A stretch of 64,000 nucleotides of DNA, from assembly GCA_033675545.1 (NCBI GenBank), contig JAWDGP010006766.1, forward strand, positions 2,501-66,500, written 5' to 3'. The translations under genes were made by a program, and so were the position numbers. This document shows, piece by piece, positions 1-64,000 of this stretch. This DNA is from Elysia crispata (Eukaryota > Mollusca > Gastropoda > Plakobranchidae). The first letter of the stretch is position 1. The number at the start of each line of letters is the position of its first letter. The notes beneath the pieces are model-generated. The model ran no database searches, was not told the DNA's origin, and saw nothing but the letters and a program-made list of their open reading frames with translations.

Positions 1-52471
<52,471 letters not shown>

Positions 52472-52512
52472 GCTCAGTTTGTTATGTCATAAGGGACAAG
52501 TGTTGAAAGAAA

Positions 52513-52518
52513 AATAAA
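52513..52518 (+). promoter_or_regulatory. Poly(A) signal AATAAA of the + strand gene
   Basis: AATAAA 42 nt after the stop codon, giving a very short 3' UTR if used. The same hexamer is preserved in the inverted copy (62536-62541). Confidence 0.6.
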
Positions 52519-52629
52519 GAGAGAGAACAGGGGAATTGAATAGGTGGACAGAGTCAGCCAGAGTGAGAGAAATGGAGACAGACAGACAAAAAGCAAAACG
52601 AGAAAGGTTCAGAGATAGAGGGAAGAGAG

Positions 52630-52647
52630 GGAGAGAGACAGACAGAC

Positions 52648-52732
<85 letters not shown>

Positions 52733-52960
52733 CAGAGATGTGAAACAGAGGCAGACATCGACAGAAAGAGGCAGAGACCGAGAGAGAGAGAGATAGAGAG
52801 ATAGAGAGAGAGAGAAGGGGGAAGGTGAGGGGCAGACACAGATAAAGACAAAGACAGAGAGAGAAAGGGGAGAGAGAGAGGGACAAACAGACAGACAGAC
52901 AGACAGACAGAGACACAGAGAGAGTGAGAGAGGGAGGGAGATCGTGACAGAGAGAGAGGC
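52630..52960. repeat. (GA)n/(GACA)n tract after the 3' UTR
   Basis: Begins about 110 nt after the polyadenylation signal; mirrored by the TC-rich 62188-62470. Confidence 0.95.
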
Positions 52961-52969
52961 GAATGCGAG

Positions 52970-54597
52970 AGAATAGTAAGAAAACAAAAATAATAGTTTT
53001 GAGGCTATTTTAAGCTTACATACGCTTGTAAAACAGCAAAACAGTGGCAAAACCTTTGTAATACATTAGTTATTTTCTGTTTGCTTTTCCTTAGATATAA
53101 GAAGAGAAAAAACAATACTTACTAAAGCTTGGAAACGTGTGTGTATACGGTAGTAGGTAATATTTTCAAAATGCAATCTTCATTTATTTCACATTGAAGC
53201 TTTTCTGCTAAAAATTGTTTCACAAAGTAGGTGGAATCTGTAATTCTTAGAAGTGAAGATTTTTTCGTGTCCATGCGATCAGTTAACTCTTCTTTTTTTT
53301 TGTTTGTGTAACTGGTGTTGGTTTTCAAAAACATATCTAAATCATATAGGCCCATCATGTTTCTTGATGTTTTCACTTAAAATGATCTTATTTCAATGAA
53401 ATAATTTTTTTTTAGAATATTTTGTTTGATTGTTAATAAAATTTCTTGCTTGTGTATTTTCTTTTCTTTCTTTCCAATTGTTTCTGTTCTTTTCTTAAAA
53501 CTGCAGCTCTTTTCCTGACTACTTCTGGTAGTATTGATGTCTGACTTTGACCTTTGGTAGCCAGAAAAACAGCTGTTTATTTTTTATGACACATTGGATT
53601 GCACGTTCATTGAGCAAAATTGCATTTACTTTTCTATTTTTCCAACCCTTGCCTATCAAGTAAGTAAGTGGGCAATGAGGAAGCTGGTATTGTGTATGAA
53701 GGTACATTTTACATTTTCAATAAAATCAGCCAGCGGTGTCCAAGTGACGGTGACACTTACTGGCCGAATCATGCACAGTGTCAAACAAAATGGGTTGCAG
53801 TCAAATGTGGTCAATACAAGACAAACATATTTAGACAATTAACATCGATTTGTACACCAGCTGCAGATAATTTTTTGCAGTAACATAAACATGAAAGTCA
53901 GAATATTTCACAGAGCCGTTCAAAATCTTCCAAAAAAGTCGAGCCACTTTCAAAATGGTAAAAGCTAAAACAACAAACAATGGCAATAGCAAATAAAGCG
54001 TCTTGTCCGTCAAGAGTTAACAGCAACTGCTTCTAAACGACAATTGAAATAAATGCCTTGGGAAAAAAAAGAATTAAAGATTTGTCACAAGATGTGATTT
54101 GGTGCAATCCTCTTTTTATGTTTTTTTTTTTCTATTTATGCGGCGGGGGGCACCATTTGGTTCTAACATTACACGCCGTTGGCAAAAAAGACTTTAGAAC
54201 CTGCAAACTGAGCACACACTCTATGGCACCACATATTTACTAAAATGCACATTGCAATGTATAAGGACATCTACACCGGTATATCTCTTTGCCTGCTCTT
54301 AGTACAGCCTTCTATAAGACTTGATGGTAGGTCACATGGCTAGTGATTTTAGGTAATGCATTTTTGATTAGACCTTAAGTGGTAATAAAAGCAAAATCGG
54401 AGTAAGCTGAAGAATAACTCTCATAATCAAAAATAAATTTAGTGATGTATGTAACTGGACTAGCTCATTTTTTTTGAGATTCAGCACTTCAATGTAAACT
54501 GATAACTAATTCCAAAATTTACTTTAATAAAAGAAATATATGTAACCTGAAAAAAAAAACGTTTTAGATGACTATTACATTAGCTACACAAGTATTT

Positions 54598-54599
<2 letters not shown>
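52970..54599. other. Left-arm non-coding DNA
   Basis: Duplicated in inverted form at about 60735-62110. No gene recognised on either copy; open frames are short and not conserved between the copies. Confidence 0.65.
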
Positions 54600-54955
<356 letters not shown>

Positions 54956-55290
54956 TGTTGTAGTATTGGGGAAGCAGATGGAGACCGATAGTCCTGGCAG
55001 CACTTCTTGCAGGGGTCTGTTCACCCGAACAACAGAAAACTGCCACCAGAGACCAGGCAGAGGAAATCCAACAAGGATTTAGCGACTGAAGAGGTCCTGC
55101 AGCACATTATGGAGAGCATAGTGGAGGTGTGACAGATAAGATTTTTTTTTCTAAATTAGAAGTATAAACGTGACCACAAGCTAGGCCGTGCCAAATTAAA
55201 GCGAAAAAAAACACTTATACAAAACATAGATTTACCATTGCTGTGGTAAGGCCATCATCTTCGATTTTTCGTGCATGTTTTTAAAAAGCT
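54956..55290. other. Left-arm-specific insert
   Basis: Lacks a right-arm match at the expected place. A short frame at about 55043-55130 reads LPPETRQRKSNKDLATEEV and then LQHIMESIVEV before a stop, which looks protein-like (perhaps a decayed transposase) but is unassigned. Confidence 0.4.
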
Positions 55291-55990
55291 CCTGCAGTTC
55301 AAAATAAATTGACTTCAAATTTTTATCATTGAAAGCTATTAGTCTGCTTTAGACAACGTTAGGACTAGGATTTTTCATTCTTTTTTCAATGTCAACAAAT
55401 AGGACTAATTTTTTGTTACTTTACCGGTTATGCCCCTTGAAAAATATTGAAAGGATGGTAACTCCCGAACAAAACAAATTTTCACACTTCTGCTTACTTT
55501 GTGTCATGTGTGTGTTGGATTTTGAAAATCCATGCAAAACTGGGAAAGGAGAGAGCAAAAAACAGTTACTGTAAAAAAAAGATGCAATTTTCTCACTCCT
55601 TGTTTTGACGCTAAACCCTCAAAAAATTGGTCCCTGAGTTTTAATACAACACTAAAATTTCGCGCAAATCCTGTCAGTAAAGCTAGGCCCGTCTCGGGCT
55701 GGCTTATCTGCCTATCATAGCAATACGTAAGGGTTTTGTCTAACCGAAAGTAATTAAAAAACGCTACAAATGTTTGTCTTGCTTTCAGCCTAAAATAATA
55801 AGCTCACTGATTTAATTTTATTTATCACAAACATTTCGGTTTCGTTTTTTTAATTAAAAGAAATTAATGGTAAGCTTTTTCCGGATGATGACTATAAATT
55901 CTTCTCTTTAAATTGAATACACGTAAAATATGATGATCTTTTATAATGTTAAAGTTCTTCATGAAGTATTACATTTTTGCTGTAAATTTT

Positions 55991-57724
55991 AAGGTTTGCA
56001 CTTTGAATTCATTATCAGTGCTTAACGTATCGCATATGTTTAATGCCAAGTTTATTTTCATTTTAATTTAGTTTAGTAGAGTTAATAAACTCCTTTTGCT
56101 ATCATTTTTCGTGGTTTAGTGATTTTCATGACTGTTTTTGTCTGACCATAGTAATAATAAAAAATATTTACCTGTTCATTGTGCCACATACATCAATGTG
56201 GTGATCAAACGTTTCCTTGGTAACAAGGAGTTTCTAAACATGGTGGATCTTTTTTTTTTTTTTTTACCAAAAACAGGCTGCCTGTCTTTAAAATTGGAAG
56301 GTTTCTATGAACATATGACAAACATGCTTTCATCATCTGAAAAGACTTGCTTGATTGAACGATGATATTTACCTTTAGTTACTACGATGTTGGTGAAGTT
56401 ATTGAACCTAATAACAGCATCTGTTCATCATTCTGCTCACATTGATAAAGAAACTCATAACTGTTTTACTAGGCATTACTTTCGTCAGTGCAGTAGCGGG
56501 CTTTGTGCGCACCTTGAACAGGGCAGTCACGAAAATTTTTAAATCGTCATCAAAACTCGAAAGAACGGATAGTGGACCCCCGTGAATTAATCTCAGAAAG
56601 TAGCGTATGCATGTGTGTATGTATGTATATCTGTATAACAGATAGGAAGATACGTTGCCAGAAAATCAGGCAGAATATAGAGCTTGGATGAGTCATAAAA
56701 TAAGGACCAAAACACGGAGACGAAGAACACAAACCTTAGTGAACTCATGCGATTCCAATAATAAACCAGAAAACAGACGACCAACATTGTGGAAAGTTGT
56801 GAAAACTTGGTCAGGTGCTGACAATCTATCTTCTAAGCTCGCGATGGTAGAGTCGCTACTTCTCAAAGAGAGACAATAATGTTTTCGTCCATTTTAAGAC
56901 CAGACTATCTATGTGTGATATAACGATTTGTTTTCTCGAATAGTTTGGTCTCTAGAGACACTGAAATGTTTTTTGTCGAGTTTAAGACTAGAGCATCAAT
57001 GTGTGATGATGAGTTATTTTGAATGATGATCGTGATAAAAAAAAAAAAAATTGGCAAAGTTGACAAAGTTCAAATTTTAGTATCACCATTTTATGGACGT
57101 ACCACAACCTGGTCAATGAATTATCAAAATGAAAAGAAAAGGAGATAGCATTGATAGCTTAACACCGAAAAAAAACCAAGCGGCTTGTATATTGTCGTGT
57201 GAGAAAACTTATCGAGACCCAGTTGGGTTCTATACACCCATAATATTGTCTATCTTTATCTCATGCAATCTTATTTCTTAAGATCATTGTTGATAAATGT
57301 TATGGAATGAAATATCAAAGTAAAAATAATGATGTGAAAAGATATAAAAGAGCCTCGTGTTAGAACAGGGTGTATGTTTGTATGTTTGTATGTGTGCTTA
57401 TGGGTGTGACTTTCCTACCAGGTGAGCAGGAGTCGTCTTTGCTACAGTTTAAGCAGATTTTAGTTCACGTGTCCGTGCCGAAGATTTTCAGACTGATTGA
57501 TCGAGTTTGGATAATTTCTTAAATATCATATTTGTCTGGTCATCTCTAAGTCTACCATGTATAATCCTGTGTGTATGAGAAAGAAATTATACAACTTAGA
57601 GATAGAGAATACTTTTATATGTTGGAGTCCTCAAGATCAATACCTGTAACCAAAATGTTTCCATATGTAGAAAAGTGTAAGGCTAAATACACAGCCATCC
57701 TGTGATCGGAAAAATGAGGTAACT

Positions 57725-57760
<36 letters not shown>

Positions 57761-57799
57761 ACAAAGGATTTAGGAAACAGCAAGAAGGAAAAGAATAGA
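55991..57799. other. Spacer between the inverted arms
   Basis: About 1.8 kb with no gene recognised and no confident arm-to-arm match. A weak resemblance between 56270-56330 and the complement of 57650-57720 hints that the palindrome may once have been closer to perfect. Contains a 31-bp poly(A) run at 57727-57757. Confidence 0.5.
57727..57757. repeat. Poly(A) run
   Basis: 31-bp A run in the spacer edge; could be a retrotransposed tail or simple slippage. Confidence 0.9.
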
Positions 57800-58507
57800 A
57801 CGATGAAAAACAAGACACAGCAAGAATGTAATAATTTATAAAGAACTTCATAGGAGACCAATTTATAGCCATTATCCAGAAAAGTCTAGTTATTCTTTCC
57901 TTTTTAATTAAAAAAATGACACAGAAATGTTTGTGTTCAACGAAATGAAATCAGTGAACTTCATTATTTTAGGCTGAGAACAAGACAAAAAATTTTAGCG
58001 CTTTTTTATTACTATCGGCTAGACAAATCCCTTTCGTATTGTTATGATAGGCGAATAGCCCCATCCCGGGACGGGGCTAGCTTTGCTGACAAGAATTGCA
58101 AAATTTTAGTGTTGTATCAAAATCCAGGCACCAATTTTTTAGAAACTATCATCAAAACAAGGACTAAGAAAATCGCGTCTTTTTTTTTCCAGATAAGCAT
58201 TGTTTGACAGTAACTGTTTTTTGCTATCTCTTTCCACAGTTTAACATGGATTTTGAAAACCCATTTAATTTGCCAATACACACTCGACACGTTGTGAGCA
58301 AAATTGTGAAAAATATAATTGTTTTTTTCCGGAGTTACCATCCTTCGAATATTTTTCAAGGGGCATAACCGGTAAAGTAACAAAAGTAGTACTATATTTG
58401 ACTATGAAAAAGAATGGAAAATCCTAATCCCAACGTTCCCTAATGCAGTTATAGCCTTCAATGATAAAGATTTGAAGTCATTTAACTGAAAACTGTAGGA
58501 GCCTTTA

Positions 58508-58870
<363 letters not shown>

Positions 58871-58970
58871 TAGTAGTACTGTAGTGCTGCGGAGGCAGCT
58901 GGAGACGATATACATATAAATACAACTTATGTAGCCTGTGTAAAAGTGAGTAATCTAGAATTTTTCTCAA

Positions 58971-60302
58971 GTTATGTATACATTTTCTTTTTAAAGTAAA
59001 TATTGGAATTACTTATCATTTTAAAATCATGTTTAAATCTCAACATAATAAATATCCTTAAATACAAAAATAAAAGCACAAGAGAATGCTGCTCTTCTTT
59101 AAGTGGGGATATTTCTAATAATATAAAAATCAGTCTTTTTTTGCTTTTACTCGTATCTTTTAACCTTCCTATTCTACTTTTTATCATTATATTTTATTTA
59201 CACAAATGATAGGTTTTGGCTCTGAGACATGGCAAAACTTTATCACTTGCAGTCAGGACTATGAGTATAAATGCTAAGATTTGATTAAAGAAAAACAAAA
59301 AACAAAAACGTAATTTTTGGCCCTTAGTATTTTCATTCTTTCGAGTGAATGACGAATTCAAAAGAGTGAGACGTCTTTATCTCTTTACTAGTCAATAAAT
59401 TTAAAATGAAATCATATAAAGTTTGATTTAATATTATCCATATATGTGCTGATTCATTCTATTTTTTTTTCTTTTAATTTAGCAGTTGTCTTACTTTTTA
59501 TTTCCAATTATAAAATGTTACCAAATTGGTCTCGCACCATTTTGATGTACCTGAATAAAACATTTTGCAATTATTTAACTCTTCTGAAAAAAAATGAGTT
59601 AACTGTTTGTTTTATGTAGAGTGAGTAGAATTTAGAGTGTCTTTCATCTTGTTCATAGAAATCCCAAAGATGGAATTTTTTTTGTAAATTCCGCTTACTG
59701 CTAAATTTTATTATAATTTACAAAAAAAAAATATTATAACTTTCTTTTAAGTTAAGCTACTTTCTTATATTTTGCTCTCAGTTTAATCAGAATCAGAATC
59801 AAAAGTGCCATGCATTTATGTTTTGAAATAGGAAATATGGAAATAGTTTTTTTTCACACAAAACTAACACCGACCTTAAGGTGATTCAGAGACTCAGTAA
59901 CTTTACAAAACCGTTATTTCCAGCTCTTGACTTCCATGCACAGAGCTACCAAAATGATTGTTAAAGCAAACGAAAAGCGACTCGACACTTTTTTTTATCA
60001 AATGAGGTCATCAAGAAATGTGGTTAACCAACTTCTTGTACTCCGCCTATCAAGTCCTTACCATCTTTACATAATTTTAACCAAAACTAAATCGAAATCA
60101 GATGAAGTCAACTGTAGCCAAATTGTAATTAAAAAAAAAGTATTGAAAAGAAAAATTAGAAAAAAGAGTTTTTTTTTTTATATCTTTATTCTTACATTTT
60201 AAAATTAGGACAAAAACATTTAGGAGAGAATGAAACAGAGTTTATTTTTGATACAAAATAGATATCGTTAAATTTGGATACGTATAAAAAAATATGAAAA
60301 AA

Positions 60303-60355
<53 letters not shown>

Positions 60356-60700
60356 GAATACCACAGACAAGTTCCAAAGAGAAAAATAATGATACAAAAT
60401 ATTTTAGTGATATTATTTGGAAAAACTGCAACAGGTTTAGTTTGCGATGCTGGCAATTCCGCTTCAAGTGTCAGGAAAAACTGTTGAGATTTTGCTCATA
60501 ACTTTTTCAAATAGGCCTTAAATTTTTAAAGATAGGTAGATAAGGAGCATTCGATGCAATAATTCTTAAGAGAATAGATGGACGAGAGTAAATGTAACAT
60601 AAAGGATTCAGGATTTAAAATGAATGTAACTTAAAACAATGATGATACAAGTAGAGGTGTAAAAATGTGAGACATCAAAAATTATAAACAAAGGGAAATC
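58971..60700. other. Right-arm-specific DNA
   Basis: About 1.7 kb, AT-rich, with no clear left-arm partner; contains only the CAA repeat. Either inserted on the right or deleted on the left. Confidence 0.5.
60303..60356. repeat. (CAA)n microsatellite
   Basis: CAA repeats in the right arm with no left-arm partner. Confidence 0.95.
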
Positions 60701-62183
60701 ATTCGAGCTGCTCCAGTTATATGCTTTACTAGATTTATTTTTGATTATGAGAGTTATTCTTCAGCTTACGCCGATTTTGCTTTTATTACCATTCAAGATC
60801 TCATCAAAAGTGCATTGCTTAAAATCACTTGCCGTATGACCCTACTATCAAGTCTTAAAGTAGTCGGTACTAAGGGCAAGCAAAGAGATAGACCGGTGAG
60901 GATGTCCTTATATATTGCAATGTGCATTTTAGTAAAGCTGTGGTGCCATGAAGTATAGGCTTAGTTTGCAGGTTCTGGAGAGCCTTTTTGTGATGTTGGG
61001 GCCAAATGGTTTCCCCCTCCCCCTAAATAAAAAAAAATATAAAAAGAACAGTAGATGATTGCACCAAATCACTTCCTGCGGCAAATCTTAAATTCTATTT
61101 TTTCAAGACATTGAATTTATTTCAATTGCCATTTTGAATCAATTGTGACGGAGGAAACGCTTCACTGATTGCCATTGTTTCTTGTTTTAGCTTTTTCCAT
61201 TTCGAAAGTGTCAGGAATTCTTTGGAAGGTTTTGAGCGGTTCGGTGAAATATTTTTATTTTTATATTAATGGTAAATAGTAGTTGCTGTAAAAATCCAAG
61301 ACAGCTGTAAAACTCTACTTTTCTTATAATTTCTAATGACCACATTTGATTCCGATCCATTTGGTTTGACACTGTGCATGATCTGACCAATAAATCTTAC
61401 CCTCACTTGGAGACAGCTAGATGATTTTGTTGATAATGTAGAATGTACTTTCAAACATAAGAGCAGCTTCCTCATTGCCCACCTACTAACTTGATAGGCA
61501 AATTGAAATTTGACACAAAGCTGTGCAGTAAAATGTGTCATAAAAAATAAACTGGTTTTTCTGGCTGGCAAAGGTCAAAGTCAGACATCAATACTACCAG
61601 AAGTAGTCAGGAAAAGAGCTGTAGTTTTAGGAAAAGAAAAGAAACAATTGGAACGAAAGAAAATGAAAAATACGAAGGTAATAAAGTGTACAGAGAAGCA
61701 AACAAAATAAAATAAAAGAAATTATTTTATTGAAAAAAAATAAACTGAAATGAAAATGTCAAGAAACATGGTTGGCCTAAATGAGGTAGATTTGTGTCTG
61801 AAAACCAACAGCAGCAACACACACAAAAGGGGAAAGTTAACTGAATGCATGAAAAAGGATTTACAGACATTCAAAAATATTTATTTCTTAGGGCTGTAAA
61901 TTCCTCTTACTTCTTATACAAATTTACAGCAGAAAAGCTTCAATGTAAAATGAATAAAGGTTTCAATATGAAAATATTACCTACTACTGTATACCAACAC
62001 TTTTCCAAACTTTTGTCAGTATTGTTTTTTCTCTTCTAAAATCTAATTAAAACAAACAGAAAATAACTAAGCTATTACAAAGGTTGTGAAGTTTTACACG
62101 CATATATAAGCTTAAAATAGCGTTAAAAGTATTATCTATTTTTGTTTTCCTATAATCGTCTCGCTCTTGATCTTTCGCCACTC

Positions 62184-62187
<4 letters not shown>

Positions 62188-62226
<39 letters not shown>

Positions 62227-62470
62227 CCTCTCTCTATCTCTCTCTCTTTATCGATATCTGTCTCTCTCTCTCTCCCTCTCTTTCTGTCTCTCTCTGTCGG
62301 TGTCTGTCTTTGTATCTCTCTCCTCTCTCTCTTCCCTCCTCTCTCTCTCTTTTCCTTTCTCTGTGTCTCTGTCACTCTATTTCTGTTTCTATCTCTGTCT
62401 CTGTCTCTCTTCTCTGTCTTGCTCACTCTCTCTCCTCTACCTCTCACCTTGCTCAGTTTACTTTTTGTCT
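62188..62470. repeat. (TC)n-rich tract after the - strand 3' UTR
   Basis: Interrupted TC/TCTG sequence, right-arm counterpart of 52630-52960 but much more diverged. Confidence 0.9.
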
Positions 62471-62535
62471 GTCTGTCTCCATTTCTCTCACTCTGGCTGA
62501 CTCTGTCCACCTATTCAATTCCCCTGTTCTCTCTC

Positions 62536-62541
62536 TTTATT
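62536..62541 (-). promoter_or_regulatory. Poly(A) signal AATAAA of the - strand gene copy
   Basis: Reverse-strand AATAAA 42 nt past the stop, same spacing as in the + strand gene. Confidence 0.55.
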
Positions 62542-62582
62542 TTTCTTTCAACACTTGTCCCTTATGACATAACAAACTGAGC

Positions 62583-62753
62583 TCAATCAACTCTCAGCCG
62601 TTTGATATCAGCCATAAAATCTCTGTCCTTAGCTTTGTCTCTAGTTATTATATCGTCCTCAATATCCCACGTGATGGTTGACTGAATGCCCAGGAACTCG
62701 TAAACGTATTCCAGCCTGGTCTTTTCACGCACCTTGTACGACTCAATGCGAAC
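62583..62753 (-). CDS. Copy of exon 28 (C-tail and stop)
   Basis: 171 nt, the same length as exon 28, ending in TGA (complement at 62583-62585). Two substitutions, one silent and one Lys to Arg (KTKLEY to KTRLEY). The 3' UTR is essentially identical to the other copy for about 110 nt. Confidence 0.9.
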   Translation of the reverse strand, partial: VRIESYKVREKTRLEYVYEFLGIQSTITWDIEDDIITRDKAKDRDFMADIKRLRVD

Positions 62754-63738
62754 CTAAAAACACAAAAAACCAAAACAATTTTCAAATAAAGTCGTCTGTA
62801 ACAGAAAAAAGAGGATCGTTATTAAACATAATGAGGAGTATCTTTGTTTCTAATGTCTGTAATGAGCCAGATTTTTTTTATAATCATAGATGTTGATATT
62901 CTTTTCGTTTATCTTTTAAAATGTGGTAAACTGGCACAAAATTCCTGAAATAGTCGGAGAGAGATTTTTCCTTCCCTTCAGCACACACACACACAAATAT
63001 ATATATAATATACACACATTTTTTTTCCTTTTCGTAATTTTTTTTTCTAGCAACCAGCCCAAAGAGAATGTAATGTATAAAAAAAAACAAAGTTAAAAAA
63101 CCTACAAGTGGGAAAAATGATATTAATTATGTAATGTATCATACGCACAGCTTTAACGGTGAACAGGAAAAAAAATTGAAAAAGCAACAAAAGTTTCTAA
63201 GTTTTAACCATCACAAAATAAATGTGTAAAAAGCTACTGATATGAAAACAAATTTCAAAAGCATGAAAAGCATTTACTGCCAATTACATGGTTAAGGAGA
63301 CACAGTTTTACATTCCTACTGGACATTCATTGTAAAACACGACAATAGTGTGCAGCTTTGGTTTTCTCTTTATAAACGTTTTTTTTTAATCTCTTTTTAT
63401 TATTAATCACCTGGTTTTGAATAGACGAATAGGCCTCGTTCAGAAAGACGATGAAAAAGTTCAACATGAAAAAGTTGATGCAGAAGCCGAGGAAAAAAAC
63501 GAAGTAGGGTCCGATGTATGGATGGGCCTCCGTCAGGGACTCGTAAATGGCTCGGGGTTTGATGAAGTACTGGTTGATCATGAGGTAGCTCACGGCGAAA
63601 CTGCTGAAGTTCTCGTTGGTCTTGCCAAACAGGTTGTTGGAGAGGAAGGCGAAGGCCAAGCCCACGATGAGCGGCATGTAGAACAAGGTCACGGCCGAGT
63701 AGAGCAGGCGAATGAACACTAGCAGACGTCGAATTTTG
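62583..63738 (-). CDS. Second polycystin-1-like gene, last two exons (partial)
   Basis: Two exons on the - strand, 63411-63738 and 62583-62753, copy exons 27 and 28 of the main gene with identical lengths, splice sites (AATCTTCAG/donor GTGATT; GTTTTTAG) and stop codon. By eye there are 6 base differences in the 328-nt exon and 2 in the 171-nt exon. Encoded changes: Met-Gly to Leu-Ala in S5, Leu to Phe and Ala to Val in S6, Lys to Arg in the tail. No frameshift or stop. The rest of the gene would lie beyond the right edge. It could be a functional convergent paralogue or a truncated duplicate; the window cannot tell. Confidence 0.85.
63411..63738 (-). CDS. Copy of exon 27 (S5-pore-S6)
   Basis: Starts after CTTCAG (reverse strand) and ends CAG|GTGATT, as in 51304-51631. 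Open throughout. Pore segment FIKP is unchanged. Of 6 substitutions 2 are silent and 4 change residues, all in or near S5 or S6. Confidence 0.9.
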
Positions 63739-63879
63739 CTGAAGATTATAATGGTACGGTAGTGGGAGTATGGGGGGGGGAGAGGATTACAATGATTCTC
63801 GTAATTATAATTAGTCTCTAGGAAAGTTGAAGGAGAGATAGATGAAACTTGGAATGGTCACACGAGCGCGAGGGAGATA

Positions 63880-63992
<113 letters not shown>

Positions 63993-64000
63993 AGACAGAG

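Overview
The window is animal nuclear DNA: an AT-rich, intron-rich stretch dominated by one very large gene and by simple and tandem repeats. The gene content (a polycystin-1 family receptor-channel), solo LTRs, a LINE relic and abundant (GA)n, (TA)n and (GTA)n tracts fit an invertebrate. A lophotrochozoan such as a mollusc is my guess, but no species marker is visible.

From 678 to 52471 on the + strand I can read the 3' part of a polycystin-1-like gene as 28 exons. All 27 junction phases agree, and the exons join into one open frame of 6135 nt (2044 residues plus stop). The 5' part of the gene (normally REJ and other ectodomains) lies left of the window. Domain order: end of the extracellular region and GAIN/GPS (exons 1-5), TM1 (exon 5), PLAT (exons 6-8), TM2-TM3 (exons 8-9), a very large cytoplasmic loop of about 790 residues (exons 10-15; exon 14 alone is 1687 nt and carries nine 10-residue repeats), TM4-TM5 (exons 16-17), linker (exon 18), S1 (exon 19), TOP/polycystin domain (exons 20-23), S2-S6 with pore (exons 24-27), and a short C-tail (exon 28). 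The GPS keeps its Trp and three Cys but lacks the HL-S/T cleavage tripeptide, and the pore segment lacks the LGD-type filter of PKD2. Both suggest an unusual, perhaps uncleaved and non-canonical, family member.

The introns hold two independent solo LTRs with their own 4-bp target duplications (18827-20109 and 20846-23032), an antisense LINE reverse-transcriptase relic (49660-50480), and many minisatellites. Two minisatellites sit exactly on splice junctions: before exon 11 and after exon 12.

From about 51.1 kb to the right edge the DNA is a large imperfect inverted duplication, with arms of roughly 5-6 kb around a spacer of about 1.8 kb. The left arm holds exons 27-28 of the main gene. The right arm holds intact copies of the same two exons on the - strand (63411-63738 and 62583-62753), so a second, convergent polycystin gene probably enters from the right. 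Exons and 3' UTRs of the two copies are nearly identical, while the surrounding non-coding DNA is more diverged.

No rRNA, credible tRNA gene, CRISPR or bacterial-type operon is present. Nearly all other open frames are by-products of simple repeats.
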